A stretch of 64,000 nt of DNA from Torymus aiolomorphi (taxonomy: Eukaryota; Arthropoda; Insecta; Hymenoptera; Torymidae), in assembly GCA_036365515.1 (NCBI GenBank), contig CM070873.1, positions 227,493,876 to 227,557,875 of the forward strand, in the 5' to 3' direction. Below are positions 1 through 56,942 of the stretch, piece after piece. The position numbers and the translations under genes are program-made. The notes under the pieces are model-generated. The model saw nothing but the letters and a program-made list of their open reading frames with translations. It ran no database searches and was not told the origin of the DNA. Numbering within the stretch: position 1 is the stretch's first letter; each line of letters begins with the position of its first letter.

Positions 1-1716
1 GTTGGAGGCTTTCGGTTCTCCATAGCTTCTTGGAAACTTTAATCTGAGAAGCGAGCAGATGCGGGAGTGAATAGACATCTGAATGGAGGGATTATTGCGA
101 AGTATTGAAATGGTATTATTTTACGTGCGAAAATTTTCAGAGATTGCATAAGCGATTTTTCTTGTACACACATATACACACATACACTCACGCACACAAT
201 TAGCGATTCCAGGCATATGAGCATGCTATCAGCGGTGGATAGCACGCGCGTTAATTGAAATTTATCAGCTAGACGCCAATTTAAATTAGCGCATTTTTTG
301 CAATTCTATACTTACACGATTATGCGCTTTGTACAGCGCGTCTATTAATAGCCTTATCTGCGCTCAAAATTTGCGGGAATTGTTGAACGAGTGAGCGTAA
401 ATTCGCATGCATATATACTTTTGTTCGCAGATGTTATTCATTGCCTCGCCTCTGATAAAGTGCTATCCGGACAATTCATTTCTTCAAGATTGATTCGTAT
501 ATGAAAAGTCGTTTATTTGTTGGTGTCTTCAAGCGTTATCGATGCTGTTTTATTCTGTTTAAAGAGTTATCTCGGGAATTATAAAGTTACGTTGCACATA
601 TATATATACGGTAAGATAAATGATTTAGCAACGTGACGTTACACGGAATATAATATTTAAACTCTCATGTCTTCTTTATATTCATTAGTAATTAATAACG
701 GTTGGAAAATAGGCTTTATCGCTATATATCTGTACAAGCTGAAATATTTTACACTTTTATTTTCCTGAAATTAAAAGTAATTAGTTAATTTATTTTGTAC
801 TCAAGATATTATTTCAAACTGAAAGAAATAGTAAGATAGAGAATAATTAGCAAGTAGGTATTCTAAGAAATCAGTATAAAACAGTATGTTTAGCGTTAGT
901 GTAAAAATATAATTACGGGAAGAGATTAAAATATAATGTAATTAAGAAATTCTTTTTCATATAATGATGTAAAATAACTTACCTCATCTTATATTATTCG
1001 TTAACATCATAGAAAATAATCTGAATGAGTATTATGAGAAATATTATAATTGATAATATACTTATATTTACAACAATAAACAATGTAATATACATAAGAT
1101 AACATTTTTTAAATTATATATGAGAAAACGAATACCACACAATAAGGTAAGGTCAGACGTGTAGGCGTGACAAAAATTTGATCAAACTCGCAAACATTTA
1201 AAAAAAAACTGGAGAATAATGTGTAGTTTTACATACTTTAATTAATTTTCCACTTGAATTACAATTGCCACTTGATTAAACGAGATCTTAACATAATTTG
1301 CTTTAAGAAACAATAAAAAATTCAAATGAGCAATCGAATATGAGTGTTTCGAGCCAGCCCACTTACTCTTGAAGACAACTCTTACTTTCGTACGCGTGTT
1401 ACATTAAAATTCATGAATCGGGCCAGATTCAACAAGAACCACAAATTTGAAGAATGCCGATGAAATCACCGATCGCACCATTGTCACTACCTACCTATGT
1501 GAGTATAGACACCCACTGTCTATTAATAACCGTCACACGTCATAACTTCAAACCTCGACGTTGCATGTACCTTCGAGAAACGAGGAAAAATCAACCGCCT
1601 GTTCCTCTTCCCTCGCCCAAATCAAATCTCTCGACTTTCTCCACCATATACCGTCATTTTCGTTCATGCAGATACACAGTACTATCACCTATCCTCGCTT
1701 ATAGTCTATAATATAG
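1..1716. other. AT-rich flank upstream of rols, no gene seen
   Basis: This stretch is AT-rich with scattered stops in all frames. The short open frames here show no domain, no splice context and no codon bias like that of the real exons downstream. Composition changes sharply to CpG-rich at about 1720. A TATA-like string lies near 1706-1714, just before that change, but nothing shows it is used. Confidence 0.5.
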
Positions 1717-2436
1717 GCTTCGCGCGCGCGAAGAAAAGGAGGAAGCGCGCGGACGCGGGGGCACCGCGTTCCCCGGCTCCGTACCTGCCGCTCTCAGCCG
1801 GCAACATTCCGAGCGCCAATGGGACGGGCGGCCGGCGTAGTACAGCGAGGCTCTGCGTCTCGGCCTCTGCGTCCCGATCGCTAGTTGGCCGCGAGCTGCT
1901 CCCCCGGCTCGAGCTGCACGCGCGCTCTCTGTGTGTTATACTCTTATATCACTCACTCTCCTGTATCGCGCCGCGGTACCATCACAGTGTGCGACTATCT
2001 TTATTTCCTTCCCCGTAATTATTTTTTTCTTTCCACCCGTTCTTAATTTTTTTCCCAACGAGGTTGCTCAGATGAGCGAGTAAACGAAGGGAGAATCGAC
2101 GGTGAGAACCACCGAAACGAATGTCGAGTGATTATTATTACTATACTATACGTATATTGATATGTAACGAAATTCGAGAGGCCATGGCCTCGAGCGACGA
2201 ACTGCCGCCGATTTCTGGAGCAGCGGCGAGTGATGCTCGGCTGTCGCGCCGCGAGTGCACGATTTCTATATACACAGTGTGATTCAGTAAGGGAAGAGTA
2301 TCGAGAGAGAGCGACAAGGAAGATTGGTATATTCATTGTAATCCTGTAAGAGAGATAGAGTGTGTACGAGCAACAGCGATACATCTGACAGCTACGCATG
2401 CGGATTAGCGCGATCGGGAGGATTTAAAAGGCGGCC
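1717..2436 (+). promoter_or_regulatory. CpG-rich putative promoter and 5' leader of rols
   Basis: A CpG-dense block begins abruptly after AT-rich DNA and runs into the first rols coding exon. It holds several pyrimidine-rich and initiator-like strings (around 1982 and 2283), but no single transcription start can be fixed by eye. Its position directly upstream of a strong-context ATG at 2437 supports a promoter plus leader role. This is inference; cap-based transcript data would be needed to place the start. Confidence 0.5.
2184..2282 (+). CDS. Possible upstream ORF (32 codons) in the rols leader
   Basis: An ATG at 2184 sits in the optimal context GCCATGG and opens a 32-codon frame ending at TGA 2280-2282, about 155 nt before the rols ATG. 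An in-frame ATG at 2121 would extend it to 53 codons. If the leader starts upstream of 2184, scanning ribosomes would meet this ATG first, so it could reduce rols translation. The peptide has no recognised domain. Whether the region is transcribed is not known. Confidence 0.3.
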   Translation: MASSDELPPISGAAASDARLSRRECTISIYTV

Positions 2437-46503
<44,067 letters not shown>

Positions 46504-46750
46504 GCTGAGAAAGTTCAGCGTTTGTCATACCAACAGAGATCTCGTCGTCCGACACCTTATAATTCTATTCTCAAAGATCTGCAAGCACGCGACCGCGAAT
46601 TTCAAAAGCACTGAAAATCATCAAAGATGCGCTTGTACATATGTGGCAGCGTAGGACGCGTTGTATTTTATATATTTGAGACTGTTAATGTATTCGCTAT
46701 ATTGTCAATTAGGTTTTTTTTCTATTAAATGTATCGTATGAAAATGGTAA
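46504..46750 (+). other. rols: rols 3' UTR with ATTAAA poly(A) signal
   Basis: Downstream of the TGA the sequence becomes AT-rich and loses coding character. The first standard poly(A) signal variant is ATTAAA at 46724-46729, about 220 nt after the stop, implying a short 3' UTR. The exact cleavage site cannot be seen. Confidence 0.5.
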
Positions 46751-49124
46751 ACTTTAAGATGAGCTTATTCGCTATTTGTTGTTTTATCATTTAGTCGAAT
46801 AAGGTTGACGTGTTGCATTATACTTTTCTAAGTAATTTACCAAGAAAAACATGAATGATTATTTATTAATTAAATTGGGACGAAAATTAAAGTATGTATT
46901 AGGTTTACTTTGATGTTTTTCAGCCTCGTAAGGAGCCTTAAAACGCACTGTTCATCACAAATGATTTTTGTTTTGATTCTCATAATCGTTAATTTTATTA
47001 TTTTATTCTATTAGTGTATTATTGTATTATTTATGCTAGTTTCAAAAAGCCAACATTTTTAAATCTTTTTGAAAACGAGCGCTTAATTCCCTTATCCGGT
47101 AATACGAAAACAGAAAGAGAAGAATGTAATAATTGTTTTTAGATCGTAAAACGTAAGAGGCGTATCTTTATATTCGATTGAGAATCGAATTCAGAGTTTA
47201 ATATATCTTTACATGCACATTTCGCATATTCTTGTATTATATATACACGTTAAGAGTATGATGATGGCTTTATCGCATTGTTATAGTATCCAAATTATTT
47301 AATATTTTTCTTTCGCGCAGTATTTTCCATTGAACATGCACTGTCGCCCATATAATTGCAAAAAGGAGCTTTATCTCATTTTTCGGCGCTTTTCCACAGT
47401 TATCTTCTAAGCGAAAAATTGTGTAAGTCTCGAATTAATTCCGAGAAAATGTTATATTACTCGAAAGTATTTGGACATGGATTGGACTATGTAACGTGTC
47501 CAATCCATCCAAGTTTTAATTAGTCGTACGGAATTATTTGTTTTTCATATTTAAAGATAAATTATAATCGTGTTATGTATAACGACTACAAAAAATTATG
47601 TATGAATAAGAAAATATGTATACGAAATTCTAGTTTAGCAAAATTAAAAAGCGCGCGAAATATATTCCGAATAGAGGGTTTTTACTATAAATATAATTGT
47701 AACGTGCAAACTCACAGTTTGTGCTTGGTTTCGTCACTGCCTAATTATTCACTCGGAATCGATATTCATATTAAAAGTGCCTACATAAATGTGCATCGTC
47801 TTGCCGATCATAAAACGTTACGTTGTACTAGCTTAATTGCTGGTGAATCGAATAAACGATTTTCGAATTTTAATAACGTCTTATCTTATTTATTTCATCT
47901 TCCCCTTTGATTGATGCTGAAATACCCATCCAATGATAAATATGTATACTTAATAATAGACTTTTATTTTTCAATTAAATAATAATACAGTATCTCAAGT
48001 AAAATGCAGACATATACCGTACGAATGTATTTAAATTTAAAAAGTACGTAATACGTTGTAAAAGTACGTAAAAGTACGCCGTTAAGTCAAGCTATAGGTG
48101 ATTGAAAAAATGACATTTTGACCGAGATTAAGAAGACGAAATCGTAGAGAGTCTTATTTTAAATCATGATCAGTTTACAATCAATATGTATTAACAATTT
48201 AATGATAATCATACACCACACATATGTAAACAACATATCACATACAAAGTTAATCTTCGATATCAAAATATATTATTTTTCTATATAATAAAACTTAACA
48301 AGTAAAGTATTAAAAGAATTTGTTCACAAAAAGGAACTTTATTAAAATGTAACAGATTCAGCGCGATAATTAATTATTTGTGATTTGTGAATTAATTCTT
48401 TAAAGACGACCAGAACTCTTTTAAATTTAAACATTAAATTTTTACAAAATTATATGATTGATTTATTTCTGTTTTGATTATTATTCATTTTGAGATGATA
48501 CACGTTATTTTATATATATATGTATGTTCTGCTGAACCTATTAGTATCTTTTGTGCAACAAAATCTAACTATTTTTGAACTTGCTACTATGTATTTCATA
48601 GGAAAATGAATTAAATTTATTTTTAAGTTCAATTATTGATACACAAATAATTTGAAGAATAAACATCAAATATACAGGTTTGATTTTATGCAACACTAAA
48701 TAAATACTTATTTTAAATAAATATAAATTTCATATTAAAATATTGAACTGTGGAAGGTCTCAGTAGTTTTGTAAAACTACATTATAGCTCTGTTACAATT
48801 TGTCATATTACTCTGTCTCTACTCAATTGAGTAGATTTATTGAAAAATAATTTGATCTGTAAAAAATTGCAATATCCCAACAAATTACGTATAAATTAGG
48901 CAAAACCATCACAACAAAACAGCATAAAAATCTCTGAAATTTCATCTTCCTCTCGGTTACATACATATATTATAGTCGCGCTCTCATTATATACACTGGA
49001 AAAAATGTATTGCATTATTAAAAAAAATAATTATTCATTCTAATATTTCCAAACACGTGGCTACATTATATACGTATTATTTGAACACTATAACAAAGAT
49101 TAATATTCATTTCGTTGAAAGGCC
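46751..49124. other. AT-rich intergenic gap between convergent rols and ringer
   Basis: Uniformly AT-rich, with no domain, no splice pairs and no RNA gene recognised. An 111-codon open frame at 47575-47910 has no homology that I recognise and is probably chance. Confidence 0.55.
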
Positions 49125-49130
49125 TTTATT
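49125..49130 (-). other. Putative poly(A) signal of ringer/TPPP
   Basis: TTTATT on the + strand, AATAAA on the - strand, about 375 nt past the ringer stop codon. It is the clearest canonical hexamer downstream of the gene. Confidence 0.45.
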
Positions 49131-49504
49131 TGATTTATAAAATCAAATAATCATCGGTATATTATATAACGACCAACGAAAACCGCGGATTTCCAAAGCA
49201 CTTACGTCTCGCGAATACATATTAAAATAAATATATATCGTTTTTTTTTTTTTGCATCCAATACATTTGTTCTCAGTGCACACATTCTCACGCGCGCGCG
49301 CTCGCACGTACTTCCTTGTAATCTCTGTTCCTTCGTTATCTTCGCTGTGTCTCGCGCAAGTATAGCGACTCCAGTGTGTGTACGTGTATATTACGTGTTG
49401 TGTATGGGGGAAATGCGCGCATAGCGCAGAAGTTTTCCTCTCCTGGCGAGAGGACGACACCGCAGAATCACGTCAACGTGGGCCTCTGTCGGCTGGCGGG
49501 TTGT

Positions 49505-49684
49505 TTACTGGCCCTTGTAGGTGTCCTTGTTCTGGTAGCCCTGCACGTAGCCCGACGAATCGGGCAAGTCCTTGCGGCCGGCGATACCCCGGCCCTTGCC
49601 CGTCTCGTCGAAGCGCTGCTTGTGCGAGCCCGTGTACTTCGACGTGTCCGTTAGCCTGTCCACGGCTGACGCGGCTTTGCCAGC
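49505..49684 (-). CDS. ringer: ringer exon 3 (conserved TPPP tail, stop)
   Basis: The acceptor is GGTACACAG and the frame starts in phase 0 with [20 protein letters not shown], the strongly conserved TPPP C-terminal region. The stop is TAA at 49505-49507. Confidence 0.95.
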   Translation of the reverse strand, partial: AGKAASAVDRLTDTSKYTGSHKQRFDETGKGRGIAGRKDLPDSSGYVQGYQNKDTYKGQ

Positions 49685-51203
49685 CTGTGTACCGGTAAAT
49701 ACGTCAGTAAATAATGTTTTATATAAAGAGGATGTATTATTATCATTTTTATTATTATACATTTTTCTTTTCATAATTATATACTCGTAACGGAGTAATT
49801 TGTTTGCTTGTTAAAAACGTATATATATATATATATAGGTTTATTGATTATATATCAACAAAAACATCTGCCTTAATTACTCTTTAAAATGGCCACTTGC
49901 GATTAGATTATCGAACGTTTAACGTTTCATTTAATTAACCTAATTAACCGTTAGTTATCGTCAACTGTTTTGGAAGTATTCCACAAGTACCAAAAAAGAT
50001 ATTACATCACCACTTTTATATACGTGAACAATTTTACTTTTTATTGAAGTTTATATTTTATAACCGTTACCAAGTAGATTTTTAATTTTATGAATATTGA
50101 TCAAGATCTCATTGGAATCCTCAAAATATAAATAAAACAAGTTTAAAATTATTTTAACCATTAAGTATTATAATTTTTCTTCATCAGAAATATGAAAGTT
50201 TATTTTCTTAAATAATAAAGTTTTAAAAAATTGATAACAAATAAATAACAATACATACCGCAGAAGCGGCCGTTACGCCGGGTGGACCACAGTTTGCCAG
50301 TTTGCTTTTGATATCAGTGAGTTCGACCTTCTTGGCTTTGGCGAGTTCCTCGAGAAAAGCTTTGTACTGCTCGATGCTCAGCTTCATTGATCTATTCTCA
50401 GAGAAAGAATAGCTTATGATTTCAACAGTAGCATTTTGCTGCATTATTGAACGTGAAACTCGATAGGGCTTAAATATATCGCGTGATAAGCACTTTCTTT
50501 ACAACTGCAATTTTGTGAAAGTACGTGCTGCTTTTGATAACACAATAAGCAAGTTGAGAAATCATTAATCTGTACTAGCAGAATCGAAGCTAATTATAGT
50601 TTATTTTATAAAATAATTGCTTATATAAGTTTTATAAATATATAATTGAAGTTTATTTGCCCTAGGTATAATATTCACGAATATCAGCATAAAATTGTAT
50701 ACATATTATGGAAAATTGAGCAAAATAAAACAGTAATAACATATAGTACATCATTGTAAAAGCTTCAAAATTCAAATTTCCAATAATTTCAAGTTTCTAA
50801 AAGATGAATAATTTCAACACCCAACACCCATTATCATCCCGAACCCGCCACATGCGTACTTTTGCTTTTTGAAGTAGATGCCGGTATCGGTCGTCGTGAT
50901 CTTCTTGTCGATGACCTTCGCCTGCTTCATCCACTTGTCGCTCTGGCTGAGGGTGATGTGCTTGCCGTCGCTTTTGATGTCGCCGAACTTGGAGAAGGCC
51001 TTGAAGGTAGCGACGAATGATCCGGTGCCGACGCCTCCTTTCCCGTCCGCGCCAGCCGCCGGCGTTGATGGGCTCGTGCTACCAGGACGCTGCTCGCCAT
51101 CGGCGACCTTTAGATTTGCCACGTCATTGGCCAGATTCTTCGTGGCGTCGTCCTTGTTCGGGACTTCGGCCTTGTTGACCTCCTCTTTCTTTTCTGTGTC
51201 CAT
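49505..51203 (-). CDS. ringer: Tubulin polymerization-promoting protein (TPPP/p25alpha, ringer-like), three coding exons
   Basis: Three exons join in phase to give 218 residues. The N-terminal ~60 residues are a charged, Lys/Glu- then Gly/Ser-rich extension. The p25alpha core follows: [20 protein letters not shown] at about 63-82, [12 protein letters not shown] at 88-99, [23 protein letters not shown], and LANCGPPG near 151. The conserved tail contains [24 protein letters not shown] at 188-196 and SGYVQGY. TPPP proteins bind and bundle tubulin in the cytosol; Drosophila Ringer (ringmaker) acts in axon growth. The family match is unambiguous. The coordinates cover coding sequence only; any 5' untranslated exon is not identified. 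The gene is convergent with rols. Confidence 0.95.
50259..50391 (-). CDS. ringer: ringer exon 2 (p25alpha core)
   Basis: The acceptor GAATAG gives one base that completes Lys115, then [20 protein letters not shown]. The donor is TCTGCG|GTATGT, phase 0. An alternative AG a few bases upstream would introduce a stop, which fixes this choice. Confidence 0.92.
50860..51203 (-). CDS. ringer: ringer exon 1 (N-terminal extension, start of p25alpha core)
   Basis: The ATG at 51203 lies in CGACCATGGAC, a good start context. The exon encodes 114 residues plus two bases and ends at CAAAA|GTACGC. A CAG/TAG shortly upstream of the ATG could be the acceptor of a 5' untranslated intron. Confidence 0.92.
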
Positions 51204-54200
51204 GGTCGCTGGGGTTTTTAGCTAATCCGGCCCCTATACAATGGAACATTATTTTTGTGTGATTTTATGCGAGAGATGAAATTTTTCGAAATTGTATAAG
51301 TAATTTTTTTTTTTATTTTACGATCCATCAATATGTGAAAAATTGTATTTCTAAATATATCTTGATTTTTATGGAAACGTGAATGTATAAATGAATGTCA
51401 CGGTTAAAGAAAAGACTATCTGCAGCTTATACAGGTAGTGCGCACATCCCGCGGATATCCCGACTGATAGCTCCGAACGAAAAGCTTTAATTTAAATAAT
51501 AAGAAAATACATTAACTCTTTTCAAAAAAGTATTGCATGGTTCGACAAAAGACCGTTAAAATTACTCAGAAATAATATTCTTTAAAAATAACTTATGTCA
51601 ATTATCATTTGATCAGGTATAAATTTAAAAACACAAAACAAATAACGACTTCCATTGAAAATTAAACACGACTTATCAATTGTTTCCGAAAAGGAATCAA
51701 GTGGCAAGTTTATCTTTTACGAAATTGTTTATATAATTAATTAATATCCTTGATCAGGTGATTTATTTTACACGACAATAATTATCATATACTACATAAA
51801 TATTTGATAGTCGTCAGTTGGCGGTATTTCATTATACAATGTCACTTTGAGAAAATATAATTTAGCACTGTAGATTCAGACTCTTCTTCTCTCTGACGCA
51901 ATGAAAGGCGTAGCTAGTGTATTAACATAACATTTTTTATGAGTGTGACTCAACTTATGTCTATACGAACTTGATTTTAAAAATATGTTTGTATTTAAAT
52001 TAAGATTTAAATACAAAAATTAATAAGATAATAATAATTAATAAGATAAAAATTAATAATTAATTAATTGATAAGTCAAGAAGTTAAAATATAAATTATC
52101 TAATGTATTATTGATTATCTCTTAAAAACAGATTATAACTGGATATAGCCGAATAATTCTATATATTTAAAAAAGATCTTTAATAATAAAGTAAACATTT
52201 GATCGTTAAGAAATCCATTGATTTTAAAATGTACTATATTACCATAGGTAATAGTGAACTTTAATATAACTTTAGTCATATAATATTATTTCCTAATCTC
52301 CAGGCGTCAGTGGTTCGGTCACTGATAATACTGAACTTGAAAACACAATGCAGCTAATAATCATTGTCACTATATATTACACGTATAAATTCCATGCATA
52401 ACTTTAACTACAGCACAGAAGACCGACAAGAAAAACTTAATCGACCTAACGGTAATTAAAACCGCGGAAGCGCGAAAAACCAAACTTAATTAACGCCTTT
52501 TTCCGCCTATACATCCCATAAATATTCAAACCCCCGCTACTTCGCCGCGCTTCTGCGGATAGAAAGAGAAAAAAGAAGAAAAAAACCGTACGCCGCTCCC
52601 CATTAAAGTTCATAATAAACCGTTCGCTCTCTATGCACACTATTTCCCTCCCGCGCAGCTCTCTCTCTCTCTCTCCTCGTGTGCGCATAATATCTATATA
52701 CTACATATTGAGCAATCCCTGCCGCACGCTTTGTAACCGAAGAAAACCTCACGCGCGCTCGCGACACAGTTCTCACAGCTCCTCTGTTACCTACATGGGT
52801 ACTTTATTATATGTCTGCGCTGCAGCAGCAAGAGAGAGGAAATTCGGTACGAGCGCAGGCATTCCCCCCCTTGAACTTCGCAAGCGCATGTGGAAGAAAC
52901 ACTCGCCGTGGCGAGGCGTCCGAGTGCGTAATGCGAATTACCGGCCGACCCATAGACCGTACGTATACGTGTGTCTGTGTGTGTACATAATACAAGAGGG
53001 GGAGGGATGGAAAGTCGGCCTCGACGTGCTAGCGTCATAATTCGCGCGCCTAAAAATAGAGATTACCGATGTGCGCTCTGCCTGGCCCCTTATCGCCGCG
53101 CGCACGGCTATACGTATAGACACCGCTGTCAGCGCGACTCGTCGTTCGCGCAAAAAGTCGGATCGTGCGCGGTAATGCCTGGGTAAATAACGGCCGGTGT
53201 GTGTGTGTGAGGTAATGAGAGAAAATTCGCAGGATGTTTTTGTGCATTGTGCGACTTTGCGAAGTGGCTGTTTGTAAGTTGATGCTTTGTTAAATTGTAT
53301 ACGGGAGAGAAAATATATTTGTGCATATAAAAGAATCATTTCCAGGTAATATTATTAGCTTGGAAATTTATGTGGACTAATAATATAGAGATAATTAATC
53401 AGCTGATATCTTTGCAAATCTTATCGGCCGTTGTTAAATCGCAGGCTTGATTGTGTGCTGGAAGTAAAGCGATGTGTGTGTGTGCGTCTGTCTTCATTGA
53501 CCACGCTTATTCATCAACACTCGCGCATGTGCAGGACATCAATTCAATGTCGAGTGGCACATGCACAAATATATAATATTATAAGTTTATTTTTATTCGT
53601 GAATAAAGTGCGACATTTGGGAAAAAAGATTTCGGTGAAATAATTACTTCTCTTTGATCTCATAATTATCATCCATTCTTATTTTAATTACGTTTGTTAA
53701 CTTCCGTAAGCAAAATTTATTACGCTTTTATAAAAATCTGAGTTATTCTGGCTAAAAACTTGAAACAAATTATCACAGCGCCGCGAAGCTGTGCTAACTA
53801 TTACGAATGAACCGTACGATGCTTTGAGACTTCTCGTCAGTTAAAAACAACTTATTTGTTTACTAGGTCAATGGCTTTTTTCAATTCGCACATAAAACTA
53901 AAGTTATTCAACTCTCCCGTTAACTATCCGAATTTTCGTAACACCAGGTTTGATACCCACCACACGAACACCCTAAAACTATATAAGCATCTATACCTTA
54001 TTGCTCTCTCGACTCCGCACCTCTTTTCGCCCGCGAGAAAAATCTCTTCACGCACTGTTTTCCCTCGAGCAGCCTCTCCGCACCAACTCTCGTCGCTTCA
54101 CTCCACAAAATACTTTTCAATCTCTTCGTCCCACACACGCGCTCGCTTTCCTACTCACGGAAATCCATATAACCCGACCTCCACGCGTGCTGTCACCTCC

Positions 54201-56782
54201 TCTTCGCACCCGAAATAACTCTGCTCTCGCGCTATCTCTCTTTCCCGCGAGCTTGCAAACTCCGCAGTTAAAAAATCACGCGACTTATAATGCGACAATG
54301 ATGACCGGGAGAGCGTCGAATAATATAAGTAATACGAACTCTCACATGCGCGCGTGGACGATTAGACGCGAAACCAGGACGGCTTTATTATGAGAGCGAG
54401 AAGGAGCAGAGCTGCGCCGCGCTCTCCGGAAACTGCGTGGACTCGGGAATCTCGGGCGCACAGCAGAGCGCAGGTCCTCTATCGATCGGCGCCGTGCGCG
54501 CGTGCTGCGCGCTCTCTGTGAGAGGGGGGCCATGAGGGGGGTGGGAGCGAGAGAGAGAGAGAGCTTTCGGTGTGTGTTGCTGTCGCTACTGCCGCCGACG
54601 CTGTGGTCCGAACAAAAGCTCGCGCGAGAGCGACACCCCCTCGATCGGATGGCCTCGTTTAATTTTTATGTGTGTGGCCGCGAGGCTTTTAAATCCCTTC
54701 CGTCTTCGGCGAGTCTGCGCGCCATTTCGCGCGCGGAGAGGAGGGAGAGCGACAGATGGTAAGGGCGAGCGATGAATTTAAATGAGCTTTCGGGTGGACA
54801 AGTCTTTGTTTACATTTCTCATTGAATGGGTTTTCACCGCGGCGAGGCGATTTCGTTGACGCTTGCTGCGGCTGGCATTGAATGAGTACTTATATGATGT
54901 AATGTGTGGAATGTTTTGACTGGAGGACGAAGTAATTTGTTCGAACGCGTGATTGTACGGTTGTAATGAAATTTAATTTTTTACAGAGTGTTTTGTATAC
55001 AGATGTTTTGAAAGACGCATTTATCACAATTACGATAAATTAATTTTTTTGGGTGCAAAAAAGTATGGAGGCTTCACAAAATTGCTTTCATCAAGCGCTT
55101 AATTGGACACTGAATCACAGAACAAAAACCTTATCGCGAATGCGCGTCCGATTAAGCTTTACATCACGCTCGACAAGCCCGATTACCTCATTCCGCAAAT
55201 TTTACTATTCTCGTACGATTACGTGTACATCGTTAAACGAGTTATTTCTGTAATATTATACGATCGCCGTTTAACAGGCATCCATCCGCAAAGGTTATCA
55301 ATCAACTTTCGTGTCATCGAAGACGCATTAAACCAAACCTCCGTCGAAGCGTTTTATCTCCGACATTGTTTTTTCTCTCCCACTGAATATATACCTATAC
55401 ACGTAAGACAATGCACGCGCTGATAATACGATACGCGCTTAACACACTTTCAGCCTCGAGAAACTAGATTCGAACAGCTTTTTAGAAATGATGTCACGCC
55501 CAGTGAAAAACAAGCTCCAACAACTACGCTATTTCCAGTTGATGACACTGTCGCTGTAAATAGCAATTGAAGCGGTGGAAATATCACGCAGCCGCCTATT
55601 TCATTAAACGTATGCGCCACCCGAGAGCTCCGAAAATCACCTAGCATAGAAACCAAAACAATCTAACACTTTTGATAAAAAGCAGCACTGTTCACCTGTT
55701 GCCTAGGCGCACAGTATTGTCTATCTATCAGTTATCACCACCAGGACGGCACTTGAACACACGGCAGTCCGCTGTACATCCAACGCCGCTCGGTGCAGAA
55801 GTATATAGGGTATACGAACCACCTGGGCGGCGGTCGACGGCTAGACTGACTGCGCGGCTGATTCCGCACGCGCGCGTGCAGCATGAGCGTTTCATCCGCG
55901 GGGGAGCTAGCTAGCACGCCCCACCTTCGCGCGGCGCGCGTCTGTCTTTATATTTTGCGCGCGCGATCGAAATCCGCGCGCCAGCGATGCTCATGCACTC
56001 ATCTGTTGCTGCACTCGGAGGCCGGTATATATAGGCATCCATCCGTCACTGATATATGTACAGGCGCATTGTGTGTATATTGTTTCTGTGTGTACATATA
56101 ATATGTATATGTAGATGAAGGTGGGATGGTCCGTGATATGGGTTATTGAGCGAGACGCCGGGGCAGGGCTCGTCGCGGCTTTATTAGCCGGTGTCACGAT
56201 ACGATGCGTGATGATGATACGACGGGGAGAGACAACGCAGTGGCGACGGCACGGGAGTATAGCTCATGGGCTGTTGATTGGGATAAGTGGCGTATTATGA
56301 GTTCGCGGGTGGTTGGACGCGCATTTATGGGATTATGTACAGGAGTAGTCGTATAGTAGTTTAGGGTTAAACGGTGTCACTTTTGGCAATGTTGCGGTAG
56401 AGATGAATTGGCAATCGATGGACGTATAGTTTTCTATGAACGACGACTCGGTTTAATGTGTAGGTAGTTAGTAGATTAAAGTTTGATGACGTTATGGTTT
56501 ATTGGTACACATACGTGTATTCCGCAAGCGCCCGTGAAACTTAAATGACTGCCGAGTGAGGAGAATGTTATTTACAACATAGTGCAACAAGTTTCAGATA
56601 AATTAAATTAATATAAAAGTTAAAATTACTTTCAAATACATTTTTGTAGTTTAATTGAAATCAATTAATATACCGTAACTGTATAATATCATTTTTAATT
56701 TCGTTAATATAGAATGAACCTGGAAAATAATAGTTAAAATAGATTTGAATTGTTTCCATAGCGACGAATCAAATTACTGTAA
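51204..56782. other. Region upstream of ringer: CpG-rich bands, no gene supported
   Basis: CpG-rich bands at about 52.4-53.2, 54.0-54.8 and 55.7-56.3 kb alternate with AT-rich DNA. Any of them could carry an untranslated first exon or promoter for ringer on the - strand, but none can be chosen from sequence. Open frames in these bands have no domain. Confidence 0.4.
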
Positions 56783-56942
56783 TCCTGTTGAAAATCGTCC
56801 ATTTTCACCCATTTGTGAAACGATTTTTCTGCCATTTTCTAACCATTTAATGGCGAGGTGACCGAAATTGCTAGAAAATGGCTAGAAAATGGGAGAAAAA
56901 TCGTTTCACAATTGGGTGAAAAATGGACGATTTCTACCAGGG
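56783..56942. mobile_element. Hairpin MITE-like element
   Basis: Nearly the whole 160-bp segment is two inverted arms: 56784-56848 and 56875-56942, agreeing at almost every position (shared core AATCGTCCATTTT, TTGTGAAACGATTTTTCT). The loop is about 26 bp. There is no coding capacity. This is the classic form of a foldback MITE; no clear target-site duplication was seen, so the superfamily is not assigned. Confidence 0.75.

Noticed and set aside
47575..47910. 111-codon + strand frame downstream of rols
   Set aside because: AT-rich, past the rols poly(A) signal, no recognised domain.
55103..55423. 106-codon + strand frame with ordinary composition
   Set aside because: No domain recognised, no start context or splice partner; AT/GC composition matches its non-coding surroundings.
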